A stretch of DNA of 64,000 bases. Source: Trema orientale. Its lineage: Eukaryota > Streptophyta > Magnoliopsida > Rosales > Cannabaceae. The stretch is from the NCBI GenBank assembly GCA_002914845.1, contig JXTC01000040.1, positions 1,009,981-1,073,980 on the forward strand. The letters run 5' to 3'. Within the stretch, counting starts at the first letter, position 1, and each line of letters starts with the position of its first letter. The translations under genes and the position numbers were made by a program. The notes beneath the pieces are model-generated. The model was given only the letters and a program-made list of their open reading frames with translations. It had not been told where the DNA came from and searched no databases. Shown here piece by piece: positions 35,616-48,480 of the stretch.

Positions 35616-35815
35616 ATACTAGACTTTAGCTCGTCGGTCATTCTATCCATATTTTCTCTTCATGTGATAATACCCGACCCGACCCGACCCGACCACTAAA
35701 AGAGTGGGGGGATTCTTTTTAATTTTATTTTTACTTTTTTTGAAAAGAATTTCTTTACTTGGTCTCTCTTACACTTACTAGGGTTTTAGCAAATTAGCTC
35801 AATTAAGCTTCAAAA
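35616..35815 (+). promoter_or_regulatory. bL34 gene promoter and 5' leader
   Basis: A CCCGA repeat (about 35668-35692, GACCCGACCCGACCCGA) and the ACTAGGGTTTTAGC word just before the start are seen. AGGGTTTTA-type words (telo-box-like) are common in promoters of plant ribosomal-protein and translation genes. The whole spacer is only 200 bp because a MITE lies upstream. Confidence 0.5.
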
Positions 35816-37175
35816 ATGGCGTCGAAAACCTTAATTCGGAGTGGATCTTCTCTGGTGAATCGATTGTTCAGCAAGCCATTCCTTCACCAGAAGACGGGCT
35901 CGAATTCCCCAGTTCCATCGCTCGGCCATGGCGTCGATATCACTCCGAAGCTGTTCCCCTCGCTATCTAATCACCACTCCCCCCTCCTTCATTTGCACCA
36001 AAACGACGCCGAATCGACGATGAGGAAGGTTGCCAATGAGGGTTTTGTCTACCCTTCTGGACTCCCTTCTCTACGCTTCTTTTTACCCGACGGTATTTGC
36101 TTCATCCTCCGTTTGTTTCTCGGGAAAATTTGATTTTCTTTTTCTTTTTTTTATAACTTCTGAATTCTGCTGCCACTGTTTTGGTATATGTTTAGTGAAA
36201 GAAAAAAAATATTACAAATGCATATGATTATTCATAGGAAAATTTTCAATTCCATATGCTTCTTATGGGACTTGCGTAGAATTTTTTTTTTTTTTTTTTT
36301 TTGGATCTATCCCATTTTTGAAACGTAATTTAGGACATTGTTTTGAATTCTGTACTCAGTTTATGTATTTTTGTTTCAAAGAGAAGAGAACCCATTTATT
36401 CCTGTGGTGAGTACTGCGTAGATTGGCTTTTGCATCATGGTCGTGGATGGAGATTTTTTCATTTAGTAGTACTAAAAGAGTGTATTTAGCAGCAATAAAA
36501 GGAATGTTCTTTCTGTTATTGGTTCTACATATTTAGATTTTCATTAACAATTTAACATGCTCTTGAGAGTTTGGAGACTACCTGTGTCATTAACCAGTTG
36601 TTGCTTTTGTTTTGATAGTGTGGGAAAAAGCTTAAGGCAACGGTTTCTCTATTGTAACATTTCTTATTATTTTTTCGACTTAGAGTGAGAGCTCTTGTTT
36701 TTCTTTCTGAATTTCAGGGGATGATTCTTTGTCGAAAGAGCCAATGCTCCTATTTCCCAAGCGGACATTCCAACCTAGCACCATTCGGCGTAAAAGGAAT
36801 CATGGATTCTTTGCTCGGTACTCCTCTCTTCCTTTCTCTCTTAATCGGTATCCAATGAACCAAACTTTCGTTATGTTTGTCGTTCTGATTGGTTTGGGCC
36901 AATTGGGGAGTGATTGAAATCCTACATAGTCAAAAGTTCAGTTAGTTTTACTGTTAGAGTATGCGTATACTCAGCGAATCTCAAGTTAATTGCTTTCAGT
37001 GTAGCCCTTTCTTTACTTCCTTTAGTGGTTTGGCTTTCTGTTCTTTGAATTTCTTTAGAAATAGAACCATAATTAAGAACTGTATGTATTTAACATGAGC
37101 AGAAAGGCAACCAAGGGTGGGCGAAAAGTCATTGCTCGAAGAATTGCAAAAGGCAGATCAAGAATTACAGCTTAG
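35816..37175 (+). CDS. Organellar (probably mitochondrial) ribosomal protein bL34
   Basis: Exons 35816-36092, 36718-36817 and 37103-37175 join in frame to 149 aa. The last 45 residues, KRTFQPSTIRRKRNHGFFAR followed by KATKGGRKVIARRIAKGRSR, are the whole bL34 fold, a small basic protein of the large ribosomal subunit. The first 100 residues are Ser/Arg-rich, poor in acidic residues and begin MASKTLIRSGSSLVNRLFSK, as expected for a mitochondrial targeting presequence plus linker. Plastid bL34 is usually longer after the presequence and worded differently, so mitochondrion is preferred. The bL34 core is split by one intron, after FFAR. The leader carries a telo-box-like word. Confidence 0.9.
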
Positions 37176-37746
37176 CATCTCTGCCGCTGGCTTAGACTGG
37201 TTTGTCTGAAGATGAATTAGATCAAGTTCGGAAACTTGTCTTAGGAAAATCAAGACAAAAGCTCTGTTTCTTTCTGGTGGTTTACTGTGATGCGAAGGCC
37301 TTATGGAAATACAATTGGTAGACCATTTTGTGTTGTTAGCAATTTTAGAGTTACCATGTGTTAACGTTTAATTAACTATCCATCCTAAAGTAATAATTTT
37401 TAGATGTAGCCTTGAATTTTAGTTGCCTTTTTTCTTGATTCTGGTTTGATGCTTAGCTGATTGAAGAGGAAGCCTGCATTTTGATTTTCCATTCAATGGT
37501 CGAGACTCGAAACAACTGTACCTAATCACTGGGAAGTAAAATTGAAAATTTGTGATTAAAGGCACATTTCAAGGGTGGATAGTTTAGGAGCTAACACTGT
37601 TTAGTTGGAGTCCTAACTCTTAAGATCGTATTTGGATGCCCAACTGCTCAAGTAGAAAACATTTCGGGTCCATTTTTTTAGCATCATTTTGTATCAGGTG
37701 GGCTTCCATCCAACTATTATTCTGAGAAAAAAGAAAAAAAAAAAAA
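37176..37746. other. 3' flank of the bL34 gene
   Basis: Probable 3' untranslated region followed by sequence without recognisable content; ends in an A-rich tract that borders the next inverted-repeat element. Confidence 0.5.
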
Positions 37747-39226
37747 GGGTTTTGGACACTTATACCTATTTTTCAAAAAATAATGCCAAATTTACGACCT
37801 TTTAAAAATAATAAAAATTCGTACGACCTTTTTATGGTATTTTTCTAAATACTTTGAAAGTTAGAAAATGCGGTGACGTTTTAGTAAATAAGTCATCTTT
37901 TTTTTTTTTTTTAACAGGAAACCACAAAGGTTTTCTAGAAACCAATTTGATTTAATTTGGTTTCTTATTAGCGGAATGTTCTGTAAGTAAATAAATCACA
38001 GGAAACCGCAAAGGTTTCCTGGAAACCAGTTTGGTTTCCTTTAATCGAAAGCCTCGTACGTAAATAAATCACAGGAAATCACAAAGGTTTCCTAGAAACC
38101 ATTTTGGTTTCTTTTAGCCGAATATCCTGTATGTAAGTAAATCACATGAAACCATAAACATTTCCAGGAAATTATTGTGGTTTTTTTTTTGCAGAATGTC
38201 TTATAGCTAAATAAATCACAGAAAACTATCGTGGTTTCCGAATATCCTGTACGTAACTAAATCACATGAAACCATGAACATTTCCGGGAAACTATTGTGG
38301 TTTTTTTTTTGCAGAATATCCTGTAGCTAAATAAATCACAGGAAACCATCGTAGTTTCCTTTTAGTATATTGCCCTATAGTTAAGTAAATCACAGAAAAC
38401 CACAAAAATTTCCTAGAAACTGTTGTGGTTTCTTTTTCAAATCACAGGAAACAATGAAAGTTTCCTGAAAGCTATTATGATTTCTTTTTTGAAGAATGCC
38501 TTGTAGCAAGAATTAGGTGAGGCATTGAACAAGGACGCTGAATAATATAATCAAGTTACCAAATTAAGTAATTATATTTTTGAAGTAAAAACAACAGAAA
38601 TATATATTTGTTTTTGGATTCTGACAACTAATTTCCAATAACCAAATTGGTTTCAAGTAATCAATAATTGAATTAACCAAATAGTTTTACTGTTTATGAT
38701 AGAAAGTAATTTAGTTTTCAGTTTTTATTAACTAAATATTTATGATATTTATGGTGAAAACCAATATAGTTATTGGTTTTTAGTAACCAATTTGGTTTCT
38801 AGTTTCCAAAAATCAATTAGTTTATAATTTCTAATAATAAATTGGTAATTAGTTTTAAGAGTGATCACCTGCAAGTAAACTAGTAGCAAAAAGAAACAAG
38901 AAAAAATAGAAATTCTAAGACGTTATTTGGTCTTTCTTAGCAAGAATTTATTATTTTTCTAAAAAAAGGTAGAAAAAGTGAGAATAACGAGATTTGAACC
39001 TAAGTCTAAATTATGGGCCTATTCTTATCTAACATTAGACTAGCTTTTGGTTTTAGTTCATTTATATGATTTTACAGTTAATAAAACTTTCTAGGGTGTA
39101 GACCATATAAAATGGAAATAATATTTCCTGGGCCGTACGGAAAAGTAATTACACAGGCAAGATCGTATTTTTGTAATTATTTTTAAAAGCCCCGTACTCC
39201 GTGTCATTTCTAAAAAAAAAAAACCC
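37747..39226. mobile_element. Inverted-repeat element (about 1.5 kb) carrying a minisatellite
   Basis: The left end begins GGGTTTTGGACACTTATACC. Further in it has TACGACCTTTTAAAAATAAT and AAAAATTCGTACGACC. The right end in reverse complement gives GGGTTTTTT, ATGACACGGAGTACGGGGC, TTTTAAAAATAATTACAAAA and ATACGATC. The match spans about 80 bp. No transposase or clear target duplication is seen, because the flanks are simple A/T. It is probably a non-autonomous DNA element. Confidence 0.45.
37916..38512 (+). repeat. Minisatellite, about 8 units of about 50-75 bp
   Basis: Units have the order CAGGAAACCACAAAGGTTTC, CTAGAAACCA, TTTGGTTTCTTTTAGC, GAATATCCTGTA and GTAAATAAATCACAGG. The parts GGAAACC and GGTTTCC within each unit are inverted copies, so each unit can fold. 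Units drift toward the right and two are shortened. This is not a CRISPR array: there are no conserved repeats separated by unique spacers. Confidence 0.75.
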
Positions 39227-40526
39227 TTCTTTTTCTTAAAAAAATCTACTTAAGTAAAGCAAAATTGGGCTTTTATGTTGTATGGGCCTCCAGATGTAAA
39301 GGTAAACCGATATGGTTCTGGTTCTGGGTTTGGCTGTGATGTGGATGGATGGATGGACGGCCCATAGCCTATGTTCAATCATGGCCCATAGTCTACATAT
39401 TATTTCTCGCTAAGAAATCTATGGAGAAAGAATAGCACTTGTCACTTCTTATTTATTTTAATTCTTTCGAAGTGATTAGGCTGGGTGATAGTTTTGGAGA
39501 AATATAATAGCATTCATAGCAGTGCTAAAAGCAGTTTTTAGATTTTTTTTTTTTTTACTTTTTATTTTAAAAAAAACTGCTATAACAGTAATACGTCCGC
39601 TATCATGAAAGAAGCCTAGTTTTCACCGTCTTTTTCTTAACATAGTTTTACTCGGCTGATGCACAAGGGGATGCAGTAATAATTGTAGCCAAGTCAGTGT
39701 CTAAATTGACAAATTGTAATTAACGACATGAAATGATGGTCCGGGTAGGGTAAAATGAAAAAGTGCTCTAGTGACTTTTTTTTTCCCCCCGAAAGAATGC
39801 TACCCTAATTCAATGGCTAAGATAGAACAACAACTTACAGTAAGAAGATCTAGTTTAATGAATGACTTTAAACACATGAGTTCCTATAGGTTGTGGCGTA
39901 ATTTATTTTCGAACTTTTGGTCTACACTCTACAATGATCCACAAGTTGACTTTAGAGTGCAGATGTTTGATTACGTTTGATGTCCCTCACATCATTTATG
40001 TTAAAGGGAAGTCAGATAAAAAGAAAAAGCGAAAAAAAAAAAAAAAAAAGATGAAAAGATCCCTCACTGCTAAAAAAATGAAGTAAGGACTATAGGTGCT
40101 ATATATAGAGTACACCTTTAATATGAGAGGTGATACCCGAAAAAGAAGTCTTTGTACTGAAATTGAAATGGGAACACATGCAATCCAATGTAAAAACATA
40201 TACATCTGACTAATCAAATTAACATGTGAAATAAGGGTACATATTTATGGAACTTCAACAAGGATTACTCACTGATGAGAGCCGGAACTAGAAACATCTA
40301 GGTTTTCCGATTATGGCCATTTGCATTGACTTTTTATGCAAAGTAATTGATTGAGACTTAAATATTATTGAACTTTGCTATTCATGAATCCATGCACGCA
40401 TATTCATAGATATAAACTCCATACATAAATATAAAATACCTTAATATTCCAATGATCTCTAGTGCCATATGTCTAGGTGGCATATATATATATATCAAGG
40501 AGAATATGTATTAATAATAAACAAAA
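39227..40526. other. Intergenic region downstream of the MYB gene
   Basis: No gene is supported. A (GGAT)n word at about 39340-39356 and a short hairpin around an A/T run (AAAAGCAG with CTGCT, about 39528-39582) are present. The last 200-300 bases before 40527 should include the MYB 3' untranslated region. Confidence 0.5.
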
Positions 40527-41946
40527 TTAGGGTTTGAGGTGATTGACGAATTGGCCGTTAGATAACGGCGTTGACAATGCCGATATGCATGATGATGGCG
40601 ACANTAACGATGACATGATCATGGCATCAATGTACTCCATTTGACTGGTAATTGGCACGTAAGAATCCTGGAAACTTGAGACTAGTACTCTTGATGAATC
40701 TTGTAATAGAGGAGTGTTAAGTACTTCAGCCTGTGGATCAGAAGTCGCCGAAAATGGCGGTGTCGCAGACGTTGTCGTCGAACACAAGTTACTCACGTCA
40801 ACGGCATCGCATAGTTTCGGCATGGTCGGGGCCATTAGTACTGTGTTCTCATGATTATAAGCTGATAATATCATGCTTTGATCGAATATGAGCTGCTTGT
40901 CGCTGCTATTACTACTAACAATATCCGGAACAGCAGTACTTAAAGTTTGATCCAACGACGACTGAGGAGGTTGGTAACCTAAAAACGACATCAACGTGGA
41001 GTCATAATTAAGTGTCGTTGATGATGATATGTTGGGAGGTGATGAAAGATGAACGACGTTGTCAGTACTGTGGTAGAACGATCCTTGAGGCCCGGCCAGT
41101 AGTACTGGTACAGCTGGCGGAGTTGGATTAATGGCGGGTAGGTATAGCTGCTGCTCATGATGATGATGATGATGAGAGGTGAGGATCATGTTGTTATTAG
41201 GGTTTGTGGCAGTGAAAGTGAAGAAGCTGGCTTCTTGTTCATGATCATGAATATCAGAATAAGAAGTAGTTGTGGTAATAGGGAAATGAAAATGATCAGA
41301 GAAGGCGGCGCTTAAAGCTGGTGGAATAATATGATGATGATCATGATGGGATAAGAGCTTCTTCTTTATGCTCGAGTTCCAAAAGTTCTTTACCTCGTTA
41401 TCTGTTCTTCCAGGTAGGTGCTTCGCTATCTGAGCCCATCTGCTTAATTTGCAAGTACATGATATATATATATAGTTAAAACATGTATCTATATATGTAA
41501 CAGTGATATCATTTTATAGAACAGTACTTTAACCAGAGTTTAAGGATGCATAATGATATATTAATACGTACCTGTTGCCTAGAATGGTATGGAGTTCAAT
41601 GATGAGGGCAGCTTCTTGGGGAGAGAAGCTCCCACGCTTTAGGTCTGGTCTTAGATAGTTTATCCATCTTAGTCTGCAACTCTTTCCGCATCTTTGTAGG
41701 CCTGCATTTCATGATATTCATTATATATATGTATATAAATGTATATTATGGATATGTAAAACACAAACATACGAAGGGAATGTTTACACATAATATAGAG
41801 AAAGATTAAGTACCAGCAAGTTTTGGAACAGAGCTCCAACAGCCATGGCCATAAGTTGAAATATAGTTGATGAGTTTCTCATCTTCCTCTGGTGACCATA
41901 GCCCCCTCTTAACCTTCTGCTTGTTGCAGCACGAGTGATGTCCCAT
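40527..41946 (-). CDS. MYB26: R2R3-MYB transcription factor, MYB26 type
   Basis: Exons 41946-41814, 41701-41572 and 41439-40527 join in frame to 391 aa; the intron positions inside R2 and R3 are the classical ones of plant R2R3-MYBs. The start [19 protein letters not shown], the R2 helix [19 protein letters not shown] and the R3 part [18 protein letters not shown] with [13 protein letters not shown] agree with MYB26 as I remember it. MYB26 in Arabidopsis drives secondary wall thickening of the anther endothecium and so anther opening, upstream of NST1/NST2. The C-terminal half is variable, with two His runs (HHDHHH and SHHHHHHEQ) and Ser/Thr-rich stretches, and acts as the likely activation region. 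One residue is unknown because of the base N at 40604. Paralogues such as MYB67 are an alternative. Confidence 0.85.
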
Positions 41947-42360
41947 TTCTCTTATATATGGTTTCTCTCTCTATAAATCTAGATGTAGTATATATTGTTG
42001 ATCAAAATGATATCGATATGAGAGAGAGAGAGCGAGAGAGAGAGGGAGAGAGAGAGAGAGAGTTGAGGGACGAAGAAGATGAATACGGAAGTGTCTGTAG
42101 TGGTGAATTTAATGTGGGGAGCGGTACAATATATTGGAGGAGTGGCCCAGTTAGGGTTTCTGGGAAAGGCCTGAAGAGTTGCAGTATCACCTCCTGTAAG
42201 AGTTGTATGCCTTATAATAGATTCTTTTCTTTGTTGCTTATCAGAGATATAGAGCGCGATGTTTCTGACTGTACACGTGTTACTCATGCAGGGGTTTGTG
42301 GGGTCCACTTCCATTCTCTAATATTGTGTGTATATTTGATGATATATATATCCTATTCCT
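41947..42360 (-). promoter_or_regulatory. MYB26 leader and promoter with a CT/GA microsatellite
   Basis: A GA-rich tract (about 42019-42062 on the plus strand, so CT on the transcribed side) lies 75-115 bp before the start codon. CT/GA tracts in this position are frequent in plant leaders and can bind GAGA-type (BPC) factors. That use here is inference. A plus-strand open frame through this tract is a by-product. Confidence 0.5.
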
Positions 42361-45300
42361 AATAAGCTGGTCCCACTTTGGACTTATCATCAACCAAACA
42401 CTAGTCGGATGAAATGTTACCATCACGATCATATCCCATAATATTGCTCTCATCTTAATTACTTCTCTCTTTGACTTATGTACAAGGATTCTAGCTAGGT
42501 AATTGAGTGCAATCATCAGCTCATCCAACGGATGAAACTTCACCAAACGTGATTATCATATGGTAAACTAAGTTAATATATTGAACCAAAAAAAAAAAAA
42601 AGATCATTATAAATAATTAGCACAAATATTACATATATAGCTTCTATATATACATACATGTGTAGTACTAGTACTTGCTCTCTTCTAAAATAGAAACTTA
42701 TTTCGCTCTTAATATTTTTCTAAAAGCAGAACTCTTTTACAATATATATTATAAATCTTTATGCATGCACTAGGGGTTTAGGTGTGGGGTCTGATTGTTT
42801 ATTTGGATTTGACCAAGGGCCAGCACGAAATTAATCAGATCACACAAGGGTCCCTTGCAAATTTTATTCCAAAGATAAAAAGACACAAAGTGGTTTTTCT
42901 TTTCCCCACTTCTCTCTAATTCAGACATGGCGGTGATATGCTTCCCCTATTAATTGGTATCTTCTTTCTGATCAGATCGAGCGAGCGTTTAGACAAATTT
43001 ACTTAATGATTGTTTTTAATTTATCACTAATTAAAAACAATGTAAAAAGAAAAGCCATTTCTGTTTTAATTTGTTCTATTGAAAAACAAATCTAATTACT
43101 TCATGCTTATAATCATTCACGCATATTAAATGTTTTATATATGTGTATATATATATATATGTAAAGACTTGAGGAAAAAAGCTAGAGAAATTTATTGTTA
43201 TTATACTTTATTTTTCCTTGGTTACACAATATCTCGAAATTTATAGTGATCTCTAGATAGCTATCCATTCCTCCCCCCCAAGCGATCTATTCTCTTTTTC
43301 TTTATTTTCTTAATTTCAGATTGATCAGTTTTAATCTTCTTTTAGTCTCCAAAAAGATCAATGGAGAATGAATAAGAGGAGAAGTAAACGAGTTGGGACC
43401 TTCTGTGATGATTTAAGCAAGATTCCCGGGATATAATTTTCTAGGCTCAAATAATGTCACTACTATTATTTTACATCTTCATTATCTATATATATATATA
43501 TATATATGTACATACATAGAAACTAATGATTATATATATACTAGTTTATCTGCTTATTCAGACCAAATGAAATCAATCACACTTGCATGAGAGAATTAAA
43601 ACATCGTTAGCAGAGAAGACAAGTTGAGTTATGCTCTAACAACTGTGATTTAATATTAATATCATTAATTAAAGGCCGCTAAAATAAAGGGTTCAGAAGG
43701 AAACAAGCGAATAATTAATTAATAAACGAGTAATAATAATGACAAGCACATCATACAGCTAACTTCACTACGAAGGTCATTATAAACGTGTTTGACGAAG
43801 TGGAATAATATTGAACAAAAAGTCATTTTATTTAAAAAGAAAAAAAAAAGCTAATGGTAATGGGGGAAAGTGGAAAAACCCATCTTTTTAGCATGCTTTG
43901 AGTTTACGTTTTAAATAAATTGATAAAGGGTATTGAATAGCCAAATAAAGTAGGCTTTTGCATTCTGTTTTATCAAACGATTCCTCATGTTAACGTACTA
44001 TATAGCAGTGATTTGATTGGTTTTTTTTGTCTGATATTGTTGGATGCTTTTGAGTCCATATACCTATAATATAAATGGATGTTAATATCAATGTTTTAGT
44101 TGATAATAGTAATAATCTTTGTAAGGATCCTATGATCGTTAACGTATAAGTAATACTGACTGCATGGTTGTTATAGACTGCTTTTGAGACTTGGTATTTC
44201 CATGACCACTTTTTAAGCAAAGTACTTATATTATGCATTTATATGTAAGATATATATATATATATATGGCATAAAACATGTAAAAGTTTAATTAATAAAG
44301 GGTCAAAAGTAATAATAACAACCAATTATTTAACCAGAGGTTATTAAAATTAATACCTTGGAAACCCGAAAGCTAATTATGTGCACTAACGTTAAGTTTT
44401 TCCATAGCTAATGAAGTGGAATAATCCTTAAGCAAAGCTCTAATACTATTATTTGAGGTGAAACGGTAGTGATCTGCTGAGGATGAATAACCTTGGACTT
44501 CATATATTAATATATATGTACTAGCTAGCTAGCTATATAGCTAGCTTTGTCGCTTTTGAAAGAAAAAGTAAGAGTTTGGAATGCTTATGATGGAAGAAAT
44601 AGGACCAAACGAGATTCTTAATTTATTGTGGCACATGCAACAATTAATGGCAGCAGACCCCTTTTGCTTTTTTTGTTAAGATATCGAAGGACACTAACTG
44701 TAAGAGTTTTTTGTTTTTTTCCCAACTTCTTGAGGAATCATATGAAGTACATGAAAGAATTATGAGTTTATGACGACAATATGAAATTTCTTTGTCCTCT
44801 ATTGGGTGGAGATTGATTTTGGTATGGGTCATTTTCAGTCTTTTATTTTTCTCTAGATGAAGTCCCTATGTTCAATTTACAAATTCCCATTTTTACACAC
44901 CAAGGCATGAATTGCTCACTAACTGATTCCTCTATATACTACTCGAGAAAATGTGAAATAATTTCGGTAAAACATAATATTTTAGTATTATTTTCATGCA
45001 GATGCATATGTTATAACTAACAAGACAAAGAACAATATATATCCCTCAAAAAGGCATCATTTGCAATGTAGCTAATCCCTCTCTTTGCAATGTAGCTAAT
45101 CCCTCTCTATGTATACGTACGATGCTATAAGCAAAGGGCAAATAAACTCTAATCGAAAAACAGTTGCCCTTTTGGTTATCTCTAGGTTGTGTAATTAAAA
45201 AGGGGGGAAAATAATCAACTTTTACACAGATGGGTATATTCGCAAAGGGGCCATGTCTTCATTGATTAGCCCTATGGAACCCAACAAAAACAAAGTGATC

Positions 45301-47680
45301 AAAAAGCTAAAGTTAAAGTGACTTTCAATATTCTACCTTCTTTCTTGAATCAATTATCATTGTCACCAATGATGTGGGAGAGACATATACATTAATCTCA
45401 TGAGTACTCCATTACCCAATTTATTAATTACTAACTTCATGACAAAAATAATGGAAACTTTTATTTCTATATATTCACATATTAATCTAATAAAACCGGA
45501 ATATGACCCACGTAAAACAGAGGTGCCAAGCAAGAAAAGCAGCTCTCTTATGAGATACCCATTACACCCTCCCATGCCTCAATATTTGCACCCCACACTG
45601 CCTTCCTTCTCTTCATGGCAAACCCCCCATGAAAGAAAGTTCACATACTTACTCAAAATTGAAGGAAACCCTCTCTTTCCCATACCTTTTTTTCTTTCTT
45701 TTTCATGAGTACCTCATCAAATTATAATTACTATTGTTATTATTATTATTATGGCATTCAAATTTATATACATTTACAGCTTTTATAGGCATCCTGATTT
45801 CTTGCCATCGTTAGCGCATATACTCTCACGTCACAAGACCCTTTGTAGGCCATTCATCCACTAGTAGTATATAGAAGTCAAACTTTAACAGATTGGAGAT
45901 AGTACTCTCTGTCTAAATACTTCTTCTCTATAGGTGTTATCAATCGGTTCTTAAAGAAATTGACACATCAACCAATTTCATTTTATTTTTAATTTTTTTT
46001 TTAAATTTTCTTATAGGGATCTTATCTTGTATTTTCATTGCTTGTAGATTGAATGAACATGACCCACATAAAAAAAAAAAAAAAAAGAAAAGACTTCATG
46101 TAAAGATGCTGCATGAACTACTAATAATACATTACGTTTACATGCATGTATACTATATATAAATATCTGCGTGTGCGTGTGACAGTACTGTATGAATGTG
46201 TCGAGACTAATCTATGCACTTAATCATTGATATTGCTTAAACGAGTTAAAGCAGTATCTTTTCAAAGCCGTGATTAGAATGATTCACTGAAATAGTAAAT
46301 ACTCATTGGAAAAGGAAAAAGCTGGGGGTTGAAAAGATGTCTAATGGCAATTATGGATGGTGATCATGTCTTAGAGCTGGTCCAGGAATATTATCTTTTT
46401 GGCCATCTCTTCTTTACATGTTAATAATTATTCCATTTTATAAAAAGTTAAGCTTCGGAAGTCAATTCGGGAATCAGAACCAAAGTAGGGTCTATGGCAT
46501 GACCCTCTTGAAGAATATATAAACAAAACCCAAAAAATTCTTAATGGGGTTTTATACTGCTTTTCTCTAGAAGTGAAAACCCAGCCATTGGATGGAACAG
46601 TGGTTTTTCTTCTGTTTTGTGGGGTAGTAAGTGTACCCTGGAGTTCTGTCCCAGCTCTTAAATGTTTAGCTAAAGCTAGACAGATTCGTTTTTCTTTTGA
46701 AATCCCTTTTTCCTATTTCTTCTTTTATTATTATTATTATTATTTTTTTTTTGGGGACTGTTTAGCATGTAATTGCGGATGTCGATCGATTTTGCCACCC
46801 TCTAATCTGGGCTTTGAGAGCATATCTGGTTGTGACTCATTTTGTTTTGTCGGCTGTCTTGGTCGTGTTTGGTTGGATAACATGGAACTCAGAAGATCTT
46901 GTGTAAAGTTCCTATCAGATACATGAATATACCAGAGTAGTTGCTAATTAAAGAACACTAGTTTAGACAAATGCTTGGGGGCTTGGTGGTATTTAGCATC
47001 ATATTATTTTCCAAGGCATCTAATACTATCACCTTATCATAACAAGTTGGCAAGAATGGTACTAAACTTATAGTACTATTGTTGCTCAGATTTATATATA
47101 TGTATATATATATAAAATCAGTAATTCAAGAGTATAACTTAAAGTTTGAACACAAGGGTGTTGCTTATGTGGTCTTGGGCCTCGAAGAAGGCCTAGGTTC
47201 GTGTGCCTGTGTAAACAAGTAGAGCAGGGAAAGTGCACTCTCAGATTTGGTTTGGGGTAATTGACAAAACTAGATAGCCCTTCTCCTCAAGCAGGTAGAG
47301 TAGGGAAAGTATACTATTGGAAAAGGACGGAGGGACATAATAGGTCAAGCCCCTCTCAATCTTAATTTTTCTTTTGTAAAAGCTCTATTATTTACATGTA
47401 TTTATAATTTTTTAACCTAAATTATATATAAAGAACCCACTAAAAATAGAGAAAATATATAATAACCCCCATAAAGTATATAAATATAGGTTTAGCCCCC
47501 ACTAACTAAAAATCCTGGCTCCCTCTCGGACCTGAATTTGGGTAATTGACAGAACTAGATAGCGCTTCTCCTAAAAACTACAGCTTTTGGGAGGAATGGT
47601 TGTGGATATCCTAACTAAAATTGCTGCGGATGTCCTGCATTAGTCAGGATGTGGATGCAAGCATAACCTGGTCGTAAATA
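42361..47680. other. Long intergenic region without a supported gene
   Basis: AT-rich DNA with (TA)n tracts (43149-43161, 43487-43508, 44252-44268), repeated AGCTAGCT words (about 44522-44545), and a perfect short tandem copy of TTGCAATGTAGCTAATCCC near 45061-45108. A direct pair TTTGGG.TAATTGAC followed by ACTAGATAGC sits near 47250 and 47538. A plus-strand frame of 117 codons at 46573-46926 has a low-complexity core and no homology I recognise. It is not called a gene. Confidence 0.55.
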
Positions 47681-47696
47681 TAATACATGAGTGCAC

Positions 47697-47852
47697 TAGC
47701 TCAGTTAGTTCGAGGTTTTAGGGATATGTACATGAGTTTGGGGGAGTCAGGGATTCAACCCTTAGTAATATGTGTATGTGATATTTTCTTTTAAATTTGT
47801 AGTAAGTAGTGGTCATTAGTTAAGCCCCACTTTTAAAAAATAATAATAATAA
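47697..47852 (+). mobile_element. SINE (tRNA-derived) with perfect 16-bp target duplication
   Basis: The body begins TAGCTCAGTTAGTTCGAGG, which matches a pol III A box, and has GGGATTCAACCC about 55 bases on, which matches a B box. It ends in AAAAAATAATAATAAT. TAATACATGAGTGCAC stands on both sides (47681-47696 and 47853-47868) without a mismatch, so the insertion is fairly young. A few of the TAA bases could belong either to the tail or the duplication. Plant SINEs are moved by LINE machinery. Confidence 0.85.
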
Positions 47853-47868
47853 TAATACATGAGTGCAC

Positions 47869-48095
47869 ATATAGTCCTGTGAAATAGTAATATTAATTAG
47901 GCTATAACACGAGGTAAAGAAAAGCTTTATTGTTGGTTTTGTCAACATCCGAATCAATTTGCAGAATGGAGATGCTGGAACTGGATGCCAATAGATATAT
48001 AATAAAGTCTAGCAAATTTAAAACCCAAAACAAATCATTTGCTATATGTGGCCATAGTAAGCAAGGCCCAATTTAAAATCACTGTCGTTTTCATA
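47869..48095. other. Short spacer between the SINE and the MULE
   Basis: Nothing recognisable. Includes the left target copy GTTTTCATA (48087-48095) of the MULE. Confidence 0.5.
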
Positions 48096-48303
48096 GGGAA
48101 ATTGATCTGAATAGTTTAGATTTGTGTCAAATTGACTTTTTTAGTTCACTTTTTCAAAATGACATTTTTAATACTCTCTAAACAATAAAAAGTCTAAAAT
48201 ACCCTTAGGGAATCAATTGTCAGAGAGAGAGAGAAATTAAGCAAAATCAAACCCGCCTCATCGTTCTTCTTCCCTTCCTTTACAGACCCATTAATGCTTT
48301 CGA

Positions 48304-48480
48304 CTACCAGTACCAAATCGACCACTTTTCCCCAGATCTGCGAGGTTTTGACCTCTTTTGGGAAACCTGCTTCTTGGTTTCCTCATCGGATTGGGACGAA
48401 TCATCTGGGAGATCGAGAATCGGGCCTTGACCGATGCTAATGTCACCACCGGTGAGAGTAATGGGAGTGAAAAGGCTTAA
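48304..48480 (-). pseudogene. Unidentified open stretch in the GC-rich part of the MULE
   Basis: Read on the minus strand, this is open for about 55 codons: FTPITLTGGDISIG, then ILDLPDDSSQSDEETKK and KRSKPRRSGEKWSIWYW, ending at a stop at 48304. The acidic-then-basic pattern and the higher GC look like part of a host exon. I do not recognise the source gene, and it may be chance. Confidence 0.3.

Noticed and set aside
37916-38512. Array that could be mistaken for a CRISPR array
   Set aside because: The units drift, there are no unique spacers of constant size, and the host is a plant.
45061-45108. Perfect tandem copy of a 25-bp word
   Set aside because: An isolated pair without context; probably simple replication slippage.
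46573-46926. 117-codon open frame on the plus strand with a Cys-rich second half
   Set aside because: The core is a run of Phe and Tyr from a TTATTA microsatellite. There is no homology I recognise and no splice or promoter context. Chance is the best explanation.
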